From: Nakamurella lactea DSM 19367
Lineage (GTDB): Bacteria; Actinomycetota; Actinomycetes; Mycobacteriales; Nakamurellaceae
DNA: 64,000 nt
Assembly (NCBI RefSeq): GCF_000426645.1
Contig: NZ_AUFT01000007.1
Span: 62,001-126,000, forward strand
Direction: 5' to 3'
Shown here: one piece after another, positions 1-8,685 of the stretch
Position numbering within the stretch: position 1 is the first letter of the stretch
How the letters are laid out: the number at the start of each line of letters is the position of its first letter
Made by a program: the position numbers and the translations under genes
Notes under the pieces: model-generated
What the model saw: the letters and a program-made list of their open reading frames with translations, nothing else
What the model was told of the DNA's origin: nothing
Databases searched by the model: none

Positions 1-473
1 TCGCCCGCCGCGAGGGTGGTCGGGCTGCTCGCCGTGCTCGCCGCGGTGCTCGTAGCCGCCGGACTCGCGGTGTCGGAATCGCTGGCGCCCAACCGGAATG
101 CCAACAGGGCGATGACGACAATGGCCACCGCGGCAACGCCGGCCGCGGCCGCGGCCCACCGGGCTGAGTTGGCCGTGCGGGTGCGCGCCGCGGCTCGTCC
201 GGCCGGCTGATCACCGGCGGCGGACTGCTCGGGCTGCAGGGTGGCGGTCTGCTCGGTGACGGGCTGCCGGGCGTCGGTCTGCTCTCTCGGGACCGTGGGT
301 GGCTCCGCGCGGAATCCGCGGTGAGTGGCCGGCCTGCGCTGCGCTCCGCCGCCGGTGATCCGGCCCGGCGCACCCTGGCCCTCGGCGCCGGCGATCGGGC
401 TCGGCGCGCTGAACCGCGGCCGCGCACCAGCACCGCTCGTCGGTGGTGTTCGTTCGCCGGACTCATCGTCCAT
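1..473 (-). CDS. Single-pass membrane protein with proline-rich N-terminus (3' end cut by window edge)
   Basis: An open minus-strand frame begins at an ATG (complement of 471-473) and runs off the left edge without a stop, so only about 157 residues are visible. The first ~100 residues are rich in Pro, Gly, Ala, Thr and Gln and look disordered. They are followed near residue 105 by one hydrophobic segment (AAAAAGVAAVAIVVIALLAF), then a Ser/Thr/Ala-rich extracytoplasmic stretch. This is the usual plan of a type II actinobacterial membrane protein whose functional domain lies outside the cell. That domain is beyond the edge, so no function can be named. Codon use is typical of the window. Confidence 0.6.
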   Translation of the reverse strand, partial: MDDESGERTPPTSGAGARPRFSAPSPIAGAEGQGAPGRITGGGAQRRPATHRGFRAEPPTVPREQTDARQPVTEQTATLQPEQSAAGDQPAGRAAARTRTANSARWAAAAAGVAAVAIVVIALLAFRLGASDSDTASPAATSTAASTASSPTTLAAG

Positions 474-543
474 GAAAGCAACGGTAGTCACGGTTCCTGA
501 GAACGAGCCCAGAATCTTTCCGCCCCTGTGTCAGGGGGCAGAG

Positions 544-1752
544 CTATCGCCCGGACACGACCTCACCGAGGGTGGTGATGAGCCGATCGACGTCGGTGTC
601 GTCGTTGTAGGGCGCCAGGCCGATCCGCAGTCCGGCGTCGACCCCGAGGTTCAGCGCGCGAAAGGGCTCGTAGGCGTAGAAACTGCCGGCGGGGGCGAGG
701 ATATCGCGACCGGCGAGCCGGCGGCTGACGTCGGCGGCGTCAGTGTCCCTGAACGTGCAGAACAGGGTCGGGGTGCGTTCCGGCGCGACCGAGTGAACGG
801 TGATCCGGTCGCCGAGGGCGGCCAGTCCATCTTCGATGTCGCGGCGCAGCCGCTGTTCGTGTTCGTCGATGACGTGATTCGCGGCGGTCAGCTGTGCGCG
901 GCGAGAACCTTCGGCGGTGGTGAGTCCGGCGAGGAAGTCGACGGCCGCGGCGGCGCCGGCCATCATTTCGTAGGGCAGGGTGCCGAACTCGAACCGTTCC
1001 GGGACCGCGTTGGTCGACGGCAGCAGCTTGTCCGGATCGAGTTCTTCCAGCAGTGCCGGGTCGGCGGCCAGGGTGGCGCAGTGCGGTCCGAAGAACTTGT
1101 ACGGGGAGCAGACGAAGAAGTCCGCGCCCAGCGCCGTGATGTCGACCGTGCGGTGCGCCGTGTAGTGCACTCCGTCGACGTAGACCAGCGCCCCGACTTC
1201 GTGTGCCCGGGCGGCGATCCGGGCGACCGGTGGTGCGGTGCCGATCAGGTTGGACGCGGCAGTGACCGCGACCAGCCGGGTGCGCTCGTTGACGACCTCG
1301 TCGAGGTCGGTGAGATCCAGTTCGGCGGTCGCTGGATCGAGCCGGAGCCAGCGAACGGTCACCCCGGCGGCGGCGGCCGCCTGGACCCACGGCCGGACGT
1401 TGGCATCGTGGTCGAGTTGGCTGACGACCACCTCATCGCCGGGATTCCAGGTCTTGGCCAGGGTGCGGGAGAAGTCGTAGGTGATCTGGGTGGCACTGCG
1501 GCCGTAGACGATGCCGTTCGCGGTGGCACCGAGCAGGTCGGCCATGGCAGATCGGAAACCGTCGACGGCGTCGTCGGCGTTGCGCTCGCTGACCACCGAC
1601 CTGCCGCGATTGGACAAGGGTCCGGTCAAACTGTGCGCGATCGCCTGTCCGACAACCGCCGGTGTCTGGGTCCCGCCGGGTCCGTCGAAATGGGCGATGC
1701 CGGACGTCAGCGAAGGGAAGTGCGCTCGGACTGCGGCGACGTCGAAGGTCAT
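544..1752 (-). CDS. Cysteine desulfurase-like class V aminotransferase
   Basis: A 402-residue PLP enzyme of the class V aminotransferase family. The PLP lysine is K219 in the motif SPYKFFGPH, and the cofactor-binding aspartate lies in YVDGVHY near residue 193. The N-terminal GPGGTQTP and the overall layout resemble the cysteine-desulfurase-like subgroup often annotated as the VC1184 type. These are related to SufS/IscS but are not the housekeeping enzymes. No SufU, SufBCD or sulfur acceptor gene is adjacent, so the substrate is uncertain; it could be a C-S or C-N lyase. It is transcribed alone, divergently from the esterase gene that starts at 1850. Family assignment is firm and the exact reaction is not. 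Confidence 0.8.
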   Translation of the reverse strand: MTFDVAAVRAHFPSLTSGIAHFDGPGGTQTPAVVGQAIAHSLTGPLSNRGRSVVSERNADDAVDGFRSAMADLLGATANGIVYGRSATQITYDFSRTLAKTWNPGDEVVVSQLDHDANVRPWVQAAAAAGVTVRWLRLDPATAELDLTDLDEVVNERTRLVAVTAASNLIGTAPPVARIAARAHEVGALVYVDGVHYTAHRTVDITALGADFFVCSPYKFFGPHCATLAADPALLEELDPDKLLPSTNAVPERFEFGTLPYEMMAGAAAAVDFLAGLTTAEGSRRAQLTAANHVIDEHEQRLRRDIEDGLAALGDRITVHSVAPERTPTLFCTFRDTDAADVSRRLAGRDILAPAGSFYAYEPFRALNLGVDAGLRIGLAPYNDDTDVDRLITTLGEVVSGR

Positions 1753-1849
1753 GGTTCATCTTCGCTGCCGAGCAGTCGGCGGCCGCGCTGGGGTCCGGCC
1801 GAGTAACCGGCAGTACCGTTCTGGCCAGACCCTGGAGCCAAGGAGCCGC

Positions 1850-2767
1850 GTGCGATTCGCTGTGAACACCCTGCTGGTCGACGTACCCGCCTGGCAGGTC
1901 GACAACGCTCGAGCCTTCTACGACGCGAGGACGCCCGGCCGTGGCCCGAGCACGCCCGAGGAGTTGCGGGACGCACGCGCAGCCAGATCCGCGCCCGCTC
2001 CCAGCGATCCGCCGGCCATCGAGGAGATGGTCGAAGCCGCGGGACGGCGGGTTCCGGTGCGGATCTTCAGGCCGACCGCAGGTCCGGCCCTTGGCGTCTA
2101 TCTGGACATCCATGGTGGCGGCTTCTACCTGGATTCGGCGGCGCGCGGCGACGTCCGGAATCGTGAGCTCGCCGACGCTCTGCAGATGGCCGTCGTCAGC
2201 GTGGAGTACCGGCTGGCGCCCGAGCATCCCTGGCCCGCCGCGCCCGACGACTGTGAGACCGCGGCGCGGTGGCTGGTCGAAAACGCCGAGGGCCATTTCG
2301 GAACATCCCGGCTGACGATCGGCGGCAGCTCGGCCGGCGCAACGCTCGCCATGGTGACGCTGCTCCGGCTGCGGGACGGTGGCGACTCGGCCGGTTTCGG
2401 CGGCGCCGCACTGCTGTTCGGCACCTACGATCTGAGTGCGCAGACTCCAGCGGGCCGGCTGATCGCCGACGAGTACTTCATCCAAGCCTATGTCGGCGAC
2501 GTGAAAGACCGTACTGTGCCGGACATCTCGCCCGTCTACGGCGAACTCCGCGGCCTTCCGCCGACGCTGCTGGTCGTCGGCAGCGCCGATGTGTTGCTGG
2601 AGGACAACCTCGCGATTGCAGGTCGGCTCTCCGCCGCGGGCAACGACGTCGAACTCAGGATCTATCCGGAGTCGCCACACGGGTTCACCGGCCACCCGAC
2701 CGGCATTGCCGCGATGGCGCGGGCCGGCGTCGAAGCCTGGCTCCGGGAGCGGGCTGCCCACCGGTAG
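1850..2767 (+). CDS. Alpha/beta hydrolase, hormone-sensitive-lipase (HSL) type esterase
   Basis: A carboxylesterase-like hydrolase of 305 residues. The oxyanion-hole motif HGGG appears in DIHGGGFY and the nucleophile elbow is GGSSAGA. The catalytic Asp and His are probably in VGSADVLLEDN and SPHGFTG near the C-terminus. This is the HSL/alpha-beta hydrolase fold-3 plan at its usual length. The frame is open much further upstream, but the start chosen is the GTG at 1850 because AAGGAG lies at 1840-1845, just ahead of it. The upstream extension would overlap the divergent aminotransferase gene. No signal peptide is present, so it acts in the cytoplasm on small esters. The natural substrate is unknown. 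Confidence 0.8.
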   Translation: MRFAVNTLLVDVPAWQVDNARAFYDARTPGRGPSTPEELRDARAARSAPAPSDPPAIEEMVEAAGRRVPVRIFRPTAGPALGVYLDIHGGGFYLDSAARGDVRNRELADALQMAVVSVEYRLAPEHPWPAAPDDCETAARWLVENAEGHFGTSRLTIGGSSAGATLAMVTLLRLRDGGDSAGFGGAALLFGTYDLSAQTPAGRLIADEYFIQAYVGDVKDRTVPDISPVYGELRGLPPTLLVVGSADVLLEDNLAIAGRLSAAGNDVELRIYPESPHGFTGHPTGIAAMARAGVEAWLRERAAHR

Positions 2768-2825
2768 GACGGCCGGCCGATCCGGCGCGCATGCCGTGCC
2801 CCCGGCCGCTGCAGGTGGCGGGAGG

Positions 2826-3194
2826 TCAGCTCGGCCGCTGCTCCACCAGTCCGACGGTGTTGCCCTCGCTGTCGGTGATGAAGGCGTGCCACTCGTCGGT
2901 GCCCGCCGGACCCAGCGCCGCGTCCTCGTGCCGGAAGATCACCTGCGGTTCGGAAACGATCGGAACGCCCTGGGAGCGCAAACGTTCGATCGTGGCATCG
3001 ATGTCGTCCACCCCGAGGTAGACCAGTGCGGGTGGCGCGTTGTTCTCCAGCAGCAGCCGAACGTTCCCGAGATCGAAGAACAGCAGCCCCGGCGGGTCGT
3101 AGACCGCGGCCGGTGCGGTACCGAGCAGGTCGCCATAGAACAAGGCTGCGCGCTGCAGATCGGCTGCGCGTTGAGCGACCTGGATCAGCACCAT
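2826..3194 (-). CDS. VOC-family (glyoxalase/bleomycin-resistance fold) protein
   Basis: A 122-residue single-domain member of the vicinal oxygen chelate superfamily. The paired beta-alpha-beta-beta-beta modules are visible: VAQRAADLQRAALFYGDLLG at the start, LFFDLGNVRLLL in the middle, and an ending DEWHAFITDSEGNTVGLVEQ. The DSEGN...VGLVE signature with an acidic metal-site residue is typical of this fold. Members include lyases, dioxygenases and drug-binding proteins, so the activity cannot be chosen here. The ATG at 3194 has AGGAG a few bases upstream. It diverges from the reductase gene at 3344. Confidence 0.75.
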   Translation of the reverse strand: MVLIQVAQRAADLQRAALFYGDLLGTAPAAVYDPPGLLFFDLGNVRLLLENNAPPALVYLGVDDIDATIERLRSQGVPIVSEPQVIFRHEDAALGPAGTDEWHAFITDSEGNTVGLVEQRPS

Positions 3195-3343
3195 GGCACT
3201 CCTCGATTCTGCCTGCCCGCAGCGTCCCGTATCTCGGATACCCGAAGTAGGGGATCCGCGTCATCAGTATGGGCGCCGTCAGCCCGGTTCAGGAAGTACT
3301 GTGTTTCCGACCAGTTGCAGATCGCAAGCACTTGGAGGATGCA

Positions 3344-4006
3344 ATGACGCAGGTACGCGTGCACAACTTCTCGATCTCGCTCGACGGCTTCGGAACCGGC
3401 GACGGCAGGACGGCCGAGGCGCCGTTCGGCCATGCCGGAGAACGGTTGCACGAGTGGATGTTCGCCACCCGGTTCTGGCGCGCGATGGTGGGCGAGCCTG
3501 GCGGCTCGACCGGCATCGACAACGCCTTCGCCGAACGTCACGAACCCGGCATCGGCGCAGAGATCATGGGCCGCGGCAAGTTCGGCTGGCAGACCGGCCC
3601 CTGGGAAGACCTGGGCACCGAGCGGGAGTGGCGGGGCTGGTGGGGCGAGAACCCGCCGTTCCACACCCCGGTCTTCGTGCTCACCCACCACCCGCGGCCG
3701 TCGGTCGAGCTGGAGGGCGGCACCACCTTCCATTTCATCGATGCATCACCGAAGGAGGCGATCGCTGCCGCGGCGGAGGCCGCCGGTGGCCTCGACATCC
3801 GGATCGGTGGCGGCCCGACAATCGTCAGGGACTTCCTGGCCGCCGGCCTGATCGACGTGGCGCACGTGGTCCAGGTGCCGTTGCTGCTGGGGCGCGGGGT
3901 CCGCCTGTGGGACGGGCTGGAGGGACTACAGGACCGCTACCGGATCGAGGCGGTGTCCTCGCCCAGCGGGGTGACCCACCTGACGCTGGCCCGTAATGAC
4001 GGTTGA
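3344..4006 (+). CDS. Dihydrofolate reductase-family (RibD C-terminal domain) protein
   Basis: A NAD(P)H-dependent reductase-like protein of 220 residues with the RibD C-terminal/DHFR-like fold. The N-terminus (VHNFSISLDGF) carries the characteristic SLDG motif. The middle has a GRGKFG block, and the nucleotide-binding GGGPTIVRDFLAAGLIDVAHV lies near residue 165, followed by VPLLLGRG. The ATG at 3344 is preferred to an in-frame upstream start because GGAGG lies at 3334-3338. Proteins of this type are common next to ECF sigma factor genes; here an ECF41-like gene is convergent and downstream. The physiological substrate is unknown. Confidence 0.8.
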   Translation: MTQVRVHNFSISLDGFGTGDGRTAEAPFGHAGERLHEWMFATRFWRAMVGEPGGSTGIDNAFAERHEPGIGAEIMGRGKFGWQTGPWEDLGTEREWRGWWGENPPFHTPVFVLTHHPRPSVELEGGTTFHFIDASPKEAIAAAAEAAGGLDIRIGGGPTIVRDFLAAGLIDVAHVVQVPLLLGRGVRLWDGLEGLQDRYRIEAVSSPSGVTHLTLARNDG

Positions 4007-4123
4007 CCGCAGCGCAGGCAACGCCTTGACCGACATCGGCGGCCGGCCCACCAACGGCGGTTCGCCACACCAAAGCACACACCGGCAGGAAAGAATGGCG
4101 CTGACGAAAGACGGGTGGGGCTG

Positions 4124-4294
4124 GTGACGGACGGTTCAACGCGCGACGAGTTGCGACTTCGGGCCGTAACGCTGCAGACGATCGAGGCCGCGTTGGCCCA
4201 TCATGCGGAGATCTGGCGGCCGTTCAGTCCTTGCGCGGCGCCGACCGGATCGGCTCAGCCGCGAGGCCGCGGAAGGTTCATCGCCGCCAGCTGA
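4124..4294 (+). other. Possible short or decayed coding fragment in the reductase-sigma gap
   Basis: The 248-base gap between the reductase (ends 4006) and the convergent sigma gene (ends 4255) holds a GTG-started 56-codon frame that runs into the sigma gene's 3' end. Its first ~35 residues (for example DELRLRAVTLQTIEAALAHH) look like a genuine amphipathic helix, while the rest is low-complexity. There is no clear ribosome-binding site. It may be the remnant of a truncated gene or chance coding potential in GC-rich DNA. No family is recognised. Confidence 0.2.
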
Positions 4295-5136
4295 TCCGGA
4301 TCCCGCATCGAACGGATCTCGACGATCCGGCCGTCCACCACGGTGCAGGCGAGCACGCCCAGCGGTCGGCCGCCCGCGCTCCAGGCCACCACCCCCGGCT
4401 CACCGTTGACCAGGACGCGCTGGGCGGTCGCCCTGGCCCGAGCGCCGCGCTCGGCGTGTGCGGCGACCTCGGTCGCACCGAGCCGGACGGTCACGCCATG
4501 GGCCGTCCGGGTCCGCCAGGTCACGTCCGGATCGAGCAGCCGCAGCAGTTCCTCGAAATCGCCCTTCCTGGCGGCCGCGAGGAAGGCATCGACCACCGCG
4601 CGCTGCTGCCGCCGTTCGGCGGTCGAGTGATGCGGCCCCTGCACCTTCCGGCGAGCCCGGCTGGCCAGCATCTTGCTCGCATCCGTTGACCTGCCGACGA
4701 TCTGGCCGATGTCCTCGAACGGCACCGCGAACATGTCGTGCAACACAAAGGCCAAACGTTCGGCCGGGCCAAGGGTGTCGAGCACCACCAGCAGGGCCGG
4801 CCCGATCGAATCGGCGAGCAGCGCGGCGTCCTCAGGTCCCTCGGTGTCGTCCTCGGTGACCACCATCTCCGGCAGTTGTTCCTCGTACGACGTCTCGGGT
4901 TTGGCCCGACGCGAGCGCAGTTGGTCGATACATACCCGACCCACCACAGTGGTCAGCCAACCGGCCAGGTTGTCGATCCCGCCGGCGTCCAGGCGGGCCA
5001 ATCGCAGCCAGGCCTCCTGCACGGCGTCCTCGGCGTCCGACCGGGAACCGAGCATCCGGTACGCGACCGCCTGCAGGCGCCCACGTTGCTCCTCGAATGC
5101 CGCCGCCACTGACTGCTCCGGACTCGGTCCCGGCAC
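4255..5136 (-). CDS. sigJ: ECF41-type RNA polymerase sigma factor with SnoaL-like C-terminal domain
   Basis: A 293-residue extracytoplasmic-function sigma factor. Region 2 includes AYRMLGSRSDAEDAVQEAWL near residues 25-45. Region 4 includes LGPAERLAFVLHDMF and the helix-turn-helix FEDIGQIVGRSTDASKMLASR near residues 120-165. The last ~110 residues form a SnoaL/NTF2-like domain, starting VVDAFLAAARKGDFEELLRLLD and ending with an MRDPDQLAAM block. This is the SigJ/ECF41 plan, in which the C-terminal domain replaces a separate anti-sigma factor and tunes activity. The GTG start at 5136 has a near-perfect AGGAGG at 5142-5147. The signal is unknown. The symbol reflects family resemblance, not proven orthology. 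Confidence 0.85.
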   Translation of the reverse strand: MPGPSPEQSVAAAFEEQRGRLQAVAYRMLGSRSDAEDAVQEAWLRLARLDAGGIDNLAGWLTTVVGRVCIDQLRSRRAKPETSYEEQLPEMVVTEDDTEGPEDAALLADSIGPALLVVLDTLGPAERLAFVLHDMFAVPFEDIGQIVGRSTDASKMLASRARRKVQGPHHSTAERRQQRAVVDAFLAAARKGDFEELLRLLDPDVTWRTRTAHGVTVRLGATEVAAHAERGARARATAQRVLVNGEPGVVAWSAGGRPLGVLACTVVDGRIVEIRSMRDPDQLAAMNLPRPRG

Positions 5137-5382
5137 GTCGTTACCTCCTGCTGAATGGTGTTGTCATGAGGATGACGGATCGGCGACGGCCCGGGTAACC
5201 GACAACCGCACCAGTAGGCCTTCCATCCCGGCGGAGCCGTCGGCCGCCGCGCCTGGCGGCGTCCGGGTCGGCAGCCTCGACGCCGGCCGGGTCGAGGACA
5301 AGGGTGCCGTCCGATCACCGACTGTCGGTGGCCGGGTGTCGAATAGTCCGATGAACCGACGCTGCCACCTCGACCCGCCGGG

Positions 5383-5790
5383 ATGACGAACGAGACGTCC
5401 GCGGCCCACGTCGCCCGGGTCGCGGGGATCTGTCTCGGGCTGCCCGAGGCCTACGAGGAGGATGCCTGGCGTGGGGTCCGGTGGCGGGTCCGGCAGCACA
5501 CGATCGCTCACCTGGCCAGGGTCGATCCCGACGACGGCTCGCTCTTCAGCCGCGGGGCACCGGTACCGCAATCGATCGACGTGGTGACGTTCCGGTCGGC
5601 CGGAGCGGAGCTGATGGCCCTGGCGCACTCGGGCTACCCGTTCTACCAGCCGCGAGGGAGGTCCAACGTCTTGGCGCTGGCCCTTGAACCGGATGTCGAT
5701 TGGGTCGAGCTGGCCGAATTGCTCACCGAGAGTTATCTGTTACTCGCGCCCCGCAAGCTGGCCAGGTTGGTTGAGCAGGCATCCGGCTGA
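5383..5790 (+). CDS. MmcQ/YjbR-family protein
   Basis: A 135-residue small protein of the MmcQ/YjbR (DUF419) family. These share a CyaY-like DNA-binding fold but mostly lack a proven function. Typical features are GICLGLPEAYEEDAW at the N-terminus (the family's L-PE-W pattern) and the C-terminal ELLTESYLLLAPRKLA helix. The gene stands alone, divergent from the ECF41 gene. The 246 bases between them must hold the promoters of both, but I see no clear -35/-10 pair there. The assignment is by family pattern only. Confidence 0.75.
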   Translation: MTNETSAAHVARVAGICLGLPEAYEEDAWRGVRWRVRQHTIAHLARVDPDDGSLFSRGAPVPQSIDVVTFRSAGAELMALAHSGYPFYQPRGRSNVLALALEPDVDWVELAELLTESYLLLAPRKLARLVEQASG

Positions 5791-5880
5791 CGGATCGCGC
5801 AATCCGTTGACATCGCCGCGACGTCGTAGAAAACTTCCGCGCTGAGTGCGGGTCGCGTTGATGATTCACGTCATCTTGGC

Positions 5881-5910
5881 GTCGACGGGCGTCGACGGGC
5901 GTCGTCGGGC
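5881..5910. repeat. Three tandem 10-bp units (GTCGACGGGC)
   Basis: GTCGACGGGC occurs twice in a row and is followed by GTCGTCGGGC, directly upstream of the secreted serine hydrolase gene. The 10-base period places the units on one face of the helix, so this could be a regulator site. It may equally be slippage in GC-rich DNA. Confidence 0.5.
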
Positions 5911-5971
5911 GGAGGTGGTCGGGATCGTCAGCCGTGCCTGCCGTTCCGGCTATCGAAGGGACAGACCAGCA

Positions 5972-7927
5972 ATGTTTCGTCAGACGAATCCGGGTTCACT
6001 CACCGAGCGCAGGCAGCGCAGTGCCCGCCATCGATGGTTGGTCGTGCTTGCCTCGGTAGCGATCCTGGCGGCGTTGCTCCCGGCCACCGTGGTCTCCGCG
6101 GCCCCAAACCCGGCCGCCGACCCGGAATCACCGGGAACCGCAGCGTCGGCAGGAACCGCGGTCGCAGAGTCGGCGGACGCGCCGACCGGAGCGCGGGCCG
6201 GGGTATCGGCCGCAGCTCAGGGCGTCGCGCCCGCCGCCGACCCGACGACTCCGGTGTCGGCGACCACCGGCGGCGGCCCGACCCTTGACCAGGTGGTCGG
6301 TCACGGCGCGACGACGTTGCGTGACGGCACCCCGCGCCAGGCACACCTGATCGAGCAGTACGCCGACCGGATCCCGGTGGACGCCGCGCACGGGTCGGAC
6401 CCCGGCACCGGCGTCGACGGACACGCGCTGTACCCGGGCAGCGTCGTCCTCGCGGCCCGCAACGGGGTGGTCGCCGAATACGCAGCCGAGGGCTACAACC
6501 TGCGTTACGCCGACCAGCAGGGCACCGAACTGCCTCGTGCGCAGTGGATCCCGACCACCAAGGACACCATCTACGACCTCGCCTCGCTGTCGAAGCTGTT
6601 CACCACGATCGTCGCCATGCAGCTGGTGGACCACCACGAACTGAACCTCGACGCCGCCGTCGCTTCCTACCTCCCGGCTTTCGCGCAGAACGGCAAGCAG
6701 GACATCACGATCCGGCAGCTGCTCACCCATTCCTCCGGTCTGCCGCCGGATCCCAGCCCGGGCCTGTGGACCTATCCGACCCGCCAGCAGAAGGTGGACG
6801 CGGTGTACGCCACCGTTCTGCAGGCCGCTCCCGGCAGCACCTACATCTACTCGGACCTGAACATGATCACCCTGCAGTTCGTCGAGGAGTCGATCACCGG
6901 CAAGACGTTGGATGTGTTGGTGCACAACGGCATCACCGGGCCACTGCGGATGACCGACACCATGTACAACCCGCCGGCTGCGCTGAAGTACCGGGTGGCG
7001 GCGCAGGAGTACCAGCTCACTCCGAACCGCGGTTTGGTCTGGGGTCAGGTACACGACGAGAACTCCTGGGCGCTGGACGGTGTGGCCGGCCACGCCGGGG
7101 TCTTCTCCACCGCGCACGATCTGGCGATCCTGTGTCAGATGATGCTCAACGGTGGCCGGTACGGCGGCGCCCGGATCCTGTCCAGGGCCTCGGTGTTGGC
7201 GATGCTGTCCGACTCACCGGCGATCCCCGGCCCGAACGGGCTCGGGTTCGAGCTGTACCAGCAGTGGTACATGAACGGGCTGGCCACGCCGTACACCTTC
7301 GGGCACACCGGGTTCACCGGTACCTCGCTGGTCATCGACCCGACAACCAAGTCGTTCGTCATCCTGCTTACCAACCATGTGCACCCGAGCCGGAACTGGG
7401 GGTCGGTCAATCCGCCGCGACGGGATGTCGCCGACGATCTGGCCCGCGCCGTCGGCGTCCAGCCCCGGCAGGGAGGCACTGCGTGGTTCGCCGGCATGGC
7501 CGACAGGACGACGACAACGCTGACCGTTCCGCTGACCTTGCCGGCGTCGTCCCGGCTCGACTTCGGCCTGTGGTACGACACCGAACCCGAATACGACTTC
7601 GTCCGTCTCGAGGCGTCGAACGACGCGGGTACGACCTGGACTCAGGTCCCGTTCACCCTTCGCGGCCGGAACCTCGATGTGCAGACGACCGGCGCCATTT
7701 CCGGATACGAAGGGCACCAATGGCTTCGGGCGCAGGCAGACCTGTCCTCGCTGACCGGCGCGGTGCAACTTCGGTGGCGGTACACCACCGACAACCTCTA
7801 TCACGGGCGCGGCGTCTACGTCGACGCGGTCTCGATCCGGGCCGGACACACCGTGGTCTTCAACGACCGGCGGCCGGGCGATGCGGCCGCGTTCCAGCCG
7901 GACGGATGGGTGAGCAGCCGGGACTGA
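5972..7927 (+). CDS. Secreted serine hydrolase (class C beta-lactamase family) with C-terminal beta-sandwich domain
   Basis: A 651-residue exported protein. The basic N-terminus (RRQRSARHR) is followed by the hydrophobic segment WLVVLASVAILAALLPATVV and an AxA-like cleavage site. An Ala/Pro/Thr-rich linker runs to about residue 100. The hydrolase domain carries S205-L-S-K208 (the SxxK nucleophile), a YSDLN motif (YxN-like) and HTG in GHTGFTG. The last ~150 residues (DFVRLEASNDAGTTW onward) resemble the jelly-roll domain of secreted immune-inhibitor-A-type peptidases and may bind a substrate or the cell surface. The ATG at 5972 follows GAAGGG; longer in-frame starts would spoil the signal peptide. 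Likely roles are D-peptidase, esterase or penicillin-binding-like. Confidence 0.8.
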   Translation: MFRQTNPGSLTERRQRSARHRWLVVLASVAILAALLPATVVSAAPNPAADPESPGTAASAGTAVAESADAPTGARAGVSAAAQGVAPAADPTTPVSATTGGGPTLDQVVGHGATTLRDGTPRQAHLIEQYADRIPVDAAHGSDPGTGVDGHALYPGSVVLAARNGVVAEYAAEGYNLRYADQQGTELPRAQWIPTTKDTIYDLASLSKLFTTIVAMQLVDHHELNLDAAVASYLPAFAQNGKQDITIRQLLTHSSGLPPDPSPGLWTYPTRQQKVDAVYATVLQAAPGSTYIYSDLNMITLQFVEESITGKTLDVLVHNGITGPLRMTDTMYNPPAALKYRVAAQEYQLTPNRGLVWGQVHDENSWALDGVAGHAGVFSTAHDLAILCQMMLNGGRYGGARILSRASVLAMLSDSPAIPGPNGLGFELYQQWYMNGLATPYTFGHTGFTGTSLVIDPTTKSFVILLTNHVHPSRNWGSVNPPRRDVADDLARAVGVQPRQGGTAWFAGMADRTTTTLTVPLTLPASSRLDFGLWYDTEPEYDFVRLEASNDAGTTWTQVPFTLRGRNLDVQTTGAISGYEGHQWLRAQADLSSLTGAVQLRWRYTTDNLYHGRGVYVDAVSIRAGHTVVFNDRRPGDAAAFQPDGWVSSRD

Positions 7928-7935
7928 CGCGCGGT

Positions 7936-7956
7936 CGGCCGGGGAGCCGCCGGCCG
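7936..7956. terminator. Hairpin between convergent genes
   Basis: CGGCCGG at 7936-7942 pairs with CCGGCCG at 7950-7956 across a 7-base loop. It lies 9 bases after the serine hydrolase stop and before the convergent methyltransferase stop. There is no T-run, as is usual in high-GC actinobacteria. It could act in both directions. Confidence 0.45.
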
Positions 7957-7972
7957 TCCGGAACTCGCCAGG

Positions 7973-8638
7973 TCAGGACTGCCCGGCGGCGTACCCGATG
8001 GCCAGGAACATGGTGAACAGCTGTCGGCCGCGGGCCTCGAGTTCCCGCTCGACCGAGCCGGCGTCCTCGACCGTGACGTCACGGAAGCCGGCCGTCCGCA
8101 TCTGCCCGGCGAAGGTGTCCCGATCGAACCCGTGGTGGCCGGTGAACTCGGCGTGGTGGGCGTGGAAATCGCCGGCGGCGTCGGTGTCCAGTTCGACCAC
8201 CGCAAGCCATCCGCCGGGGACCAGCGCTTCCCGCGTACGGCGCAGCAGTTGCTCGGCGTCCGACACGTGATGCCAGGTCAGCTGGCTCCAGGCGCCGTCG
8301 AAGGGCGCGCCCGGCGCGGATTCGCGTGCGAGATCGAGCTGGATCGCGGTGAAACGGTCGGCTAGTCCGGCGGCCCGGATGTTGACCGCTGCCGCCTGCA
8401 CCATGCCGGGCGAGACATCGGACACCGTCACCGATCCGACGGCGTCGGCGAGGTTGAGGCTGAGCTGGCCGGTGCCGCCGCCGATCTCCAGGACGCGCTC
8501 GGACCCGGTCAGCGGCAACCGTTTCCGCAGCAGGGCGGCGGTGGTACGAGCGCGCTCGAGTTTCGCCGGATCGTCGTCCCAGGTCTTCGACGCCTCATCG
8601 AAATGATCGGTGCCGGACCCGTGGTCGTGGTGAGTCAT
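7973..8638 (-). CDS. Class I SAM-dependent methyltransferase
   Basis: A 221-residue methyltransferase. Motif I is VLEIGGGTGQLSLNL near residues 48-62, followed by the acidic VSDVSPGMV. The motif IV region is FDGAWSQLTWHHVSD, the post-motif is LVPGGWLAVVELD, and a C-terminal half follows with GFRDVTVEDA. This is the ubiquinone/menaquinone-type (UbiE-like) small-molecule methyltransferase plan. The ATG at 8638 is chosen, giving a His-rich start MTHHDHGSGTDHFDEASKTWDD that is typical of this group. A longer frame upstream would overlap the neighbouring reductase gene. The substrate is unknown. Confidence 0.8.
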   Translation of the reverse strand: MTHHDHGSGTDHFDEASKTWDDDPAKLERARTTAALLRKRLPLTGSERVLEIGGGTGQLSLNLADAVGSVTVSDVSPGMVQAAAVNIRAAGLADRFTAIQLDLARESAPGAPFDGAWSQLTWHHVSDAEQLLRRTREALVPGGWLAVVELDTDAAGDFHAHHAEFTGHHGFDRDTFAGQMRTAGFRDVTVEDAGSVERELEARGRQLFTMFLAIGYAAGQS

Positions 8639-8685
8639 GGCGTCCAGTGTGGCAGCCGTCGCGAGGGAGCGCAGGGTTGGCGGCC

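Noticed and set aside
3229-3241. GTATC-TCG-GATAC dyad between the VOC and reductase genes as an operator
   Set aside because: A single short dyad without a neighbouring regulator or second copy; too likely by chance to list as a site.
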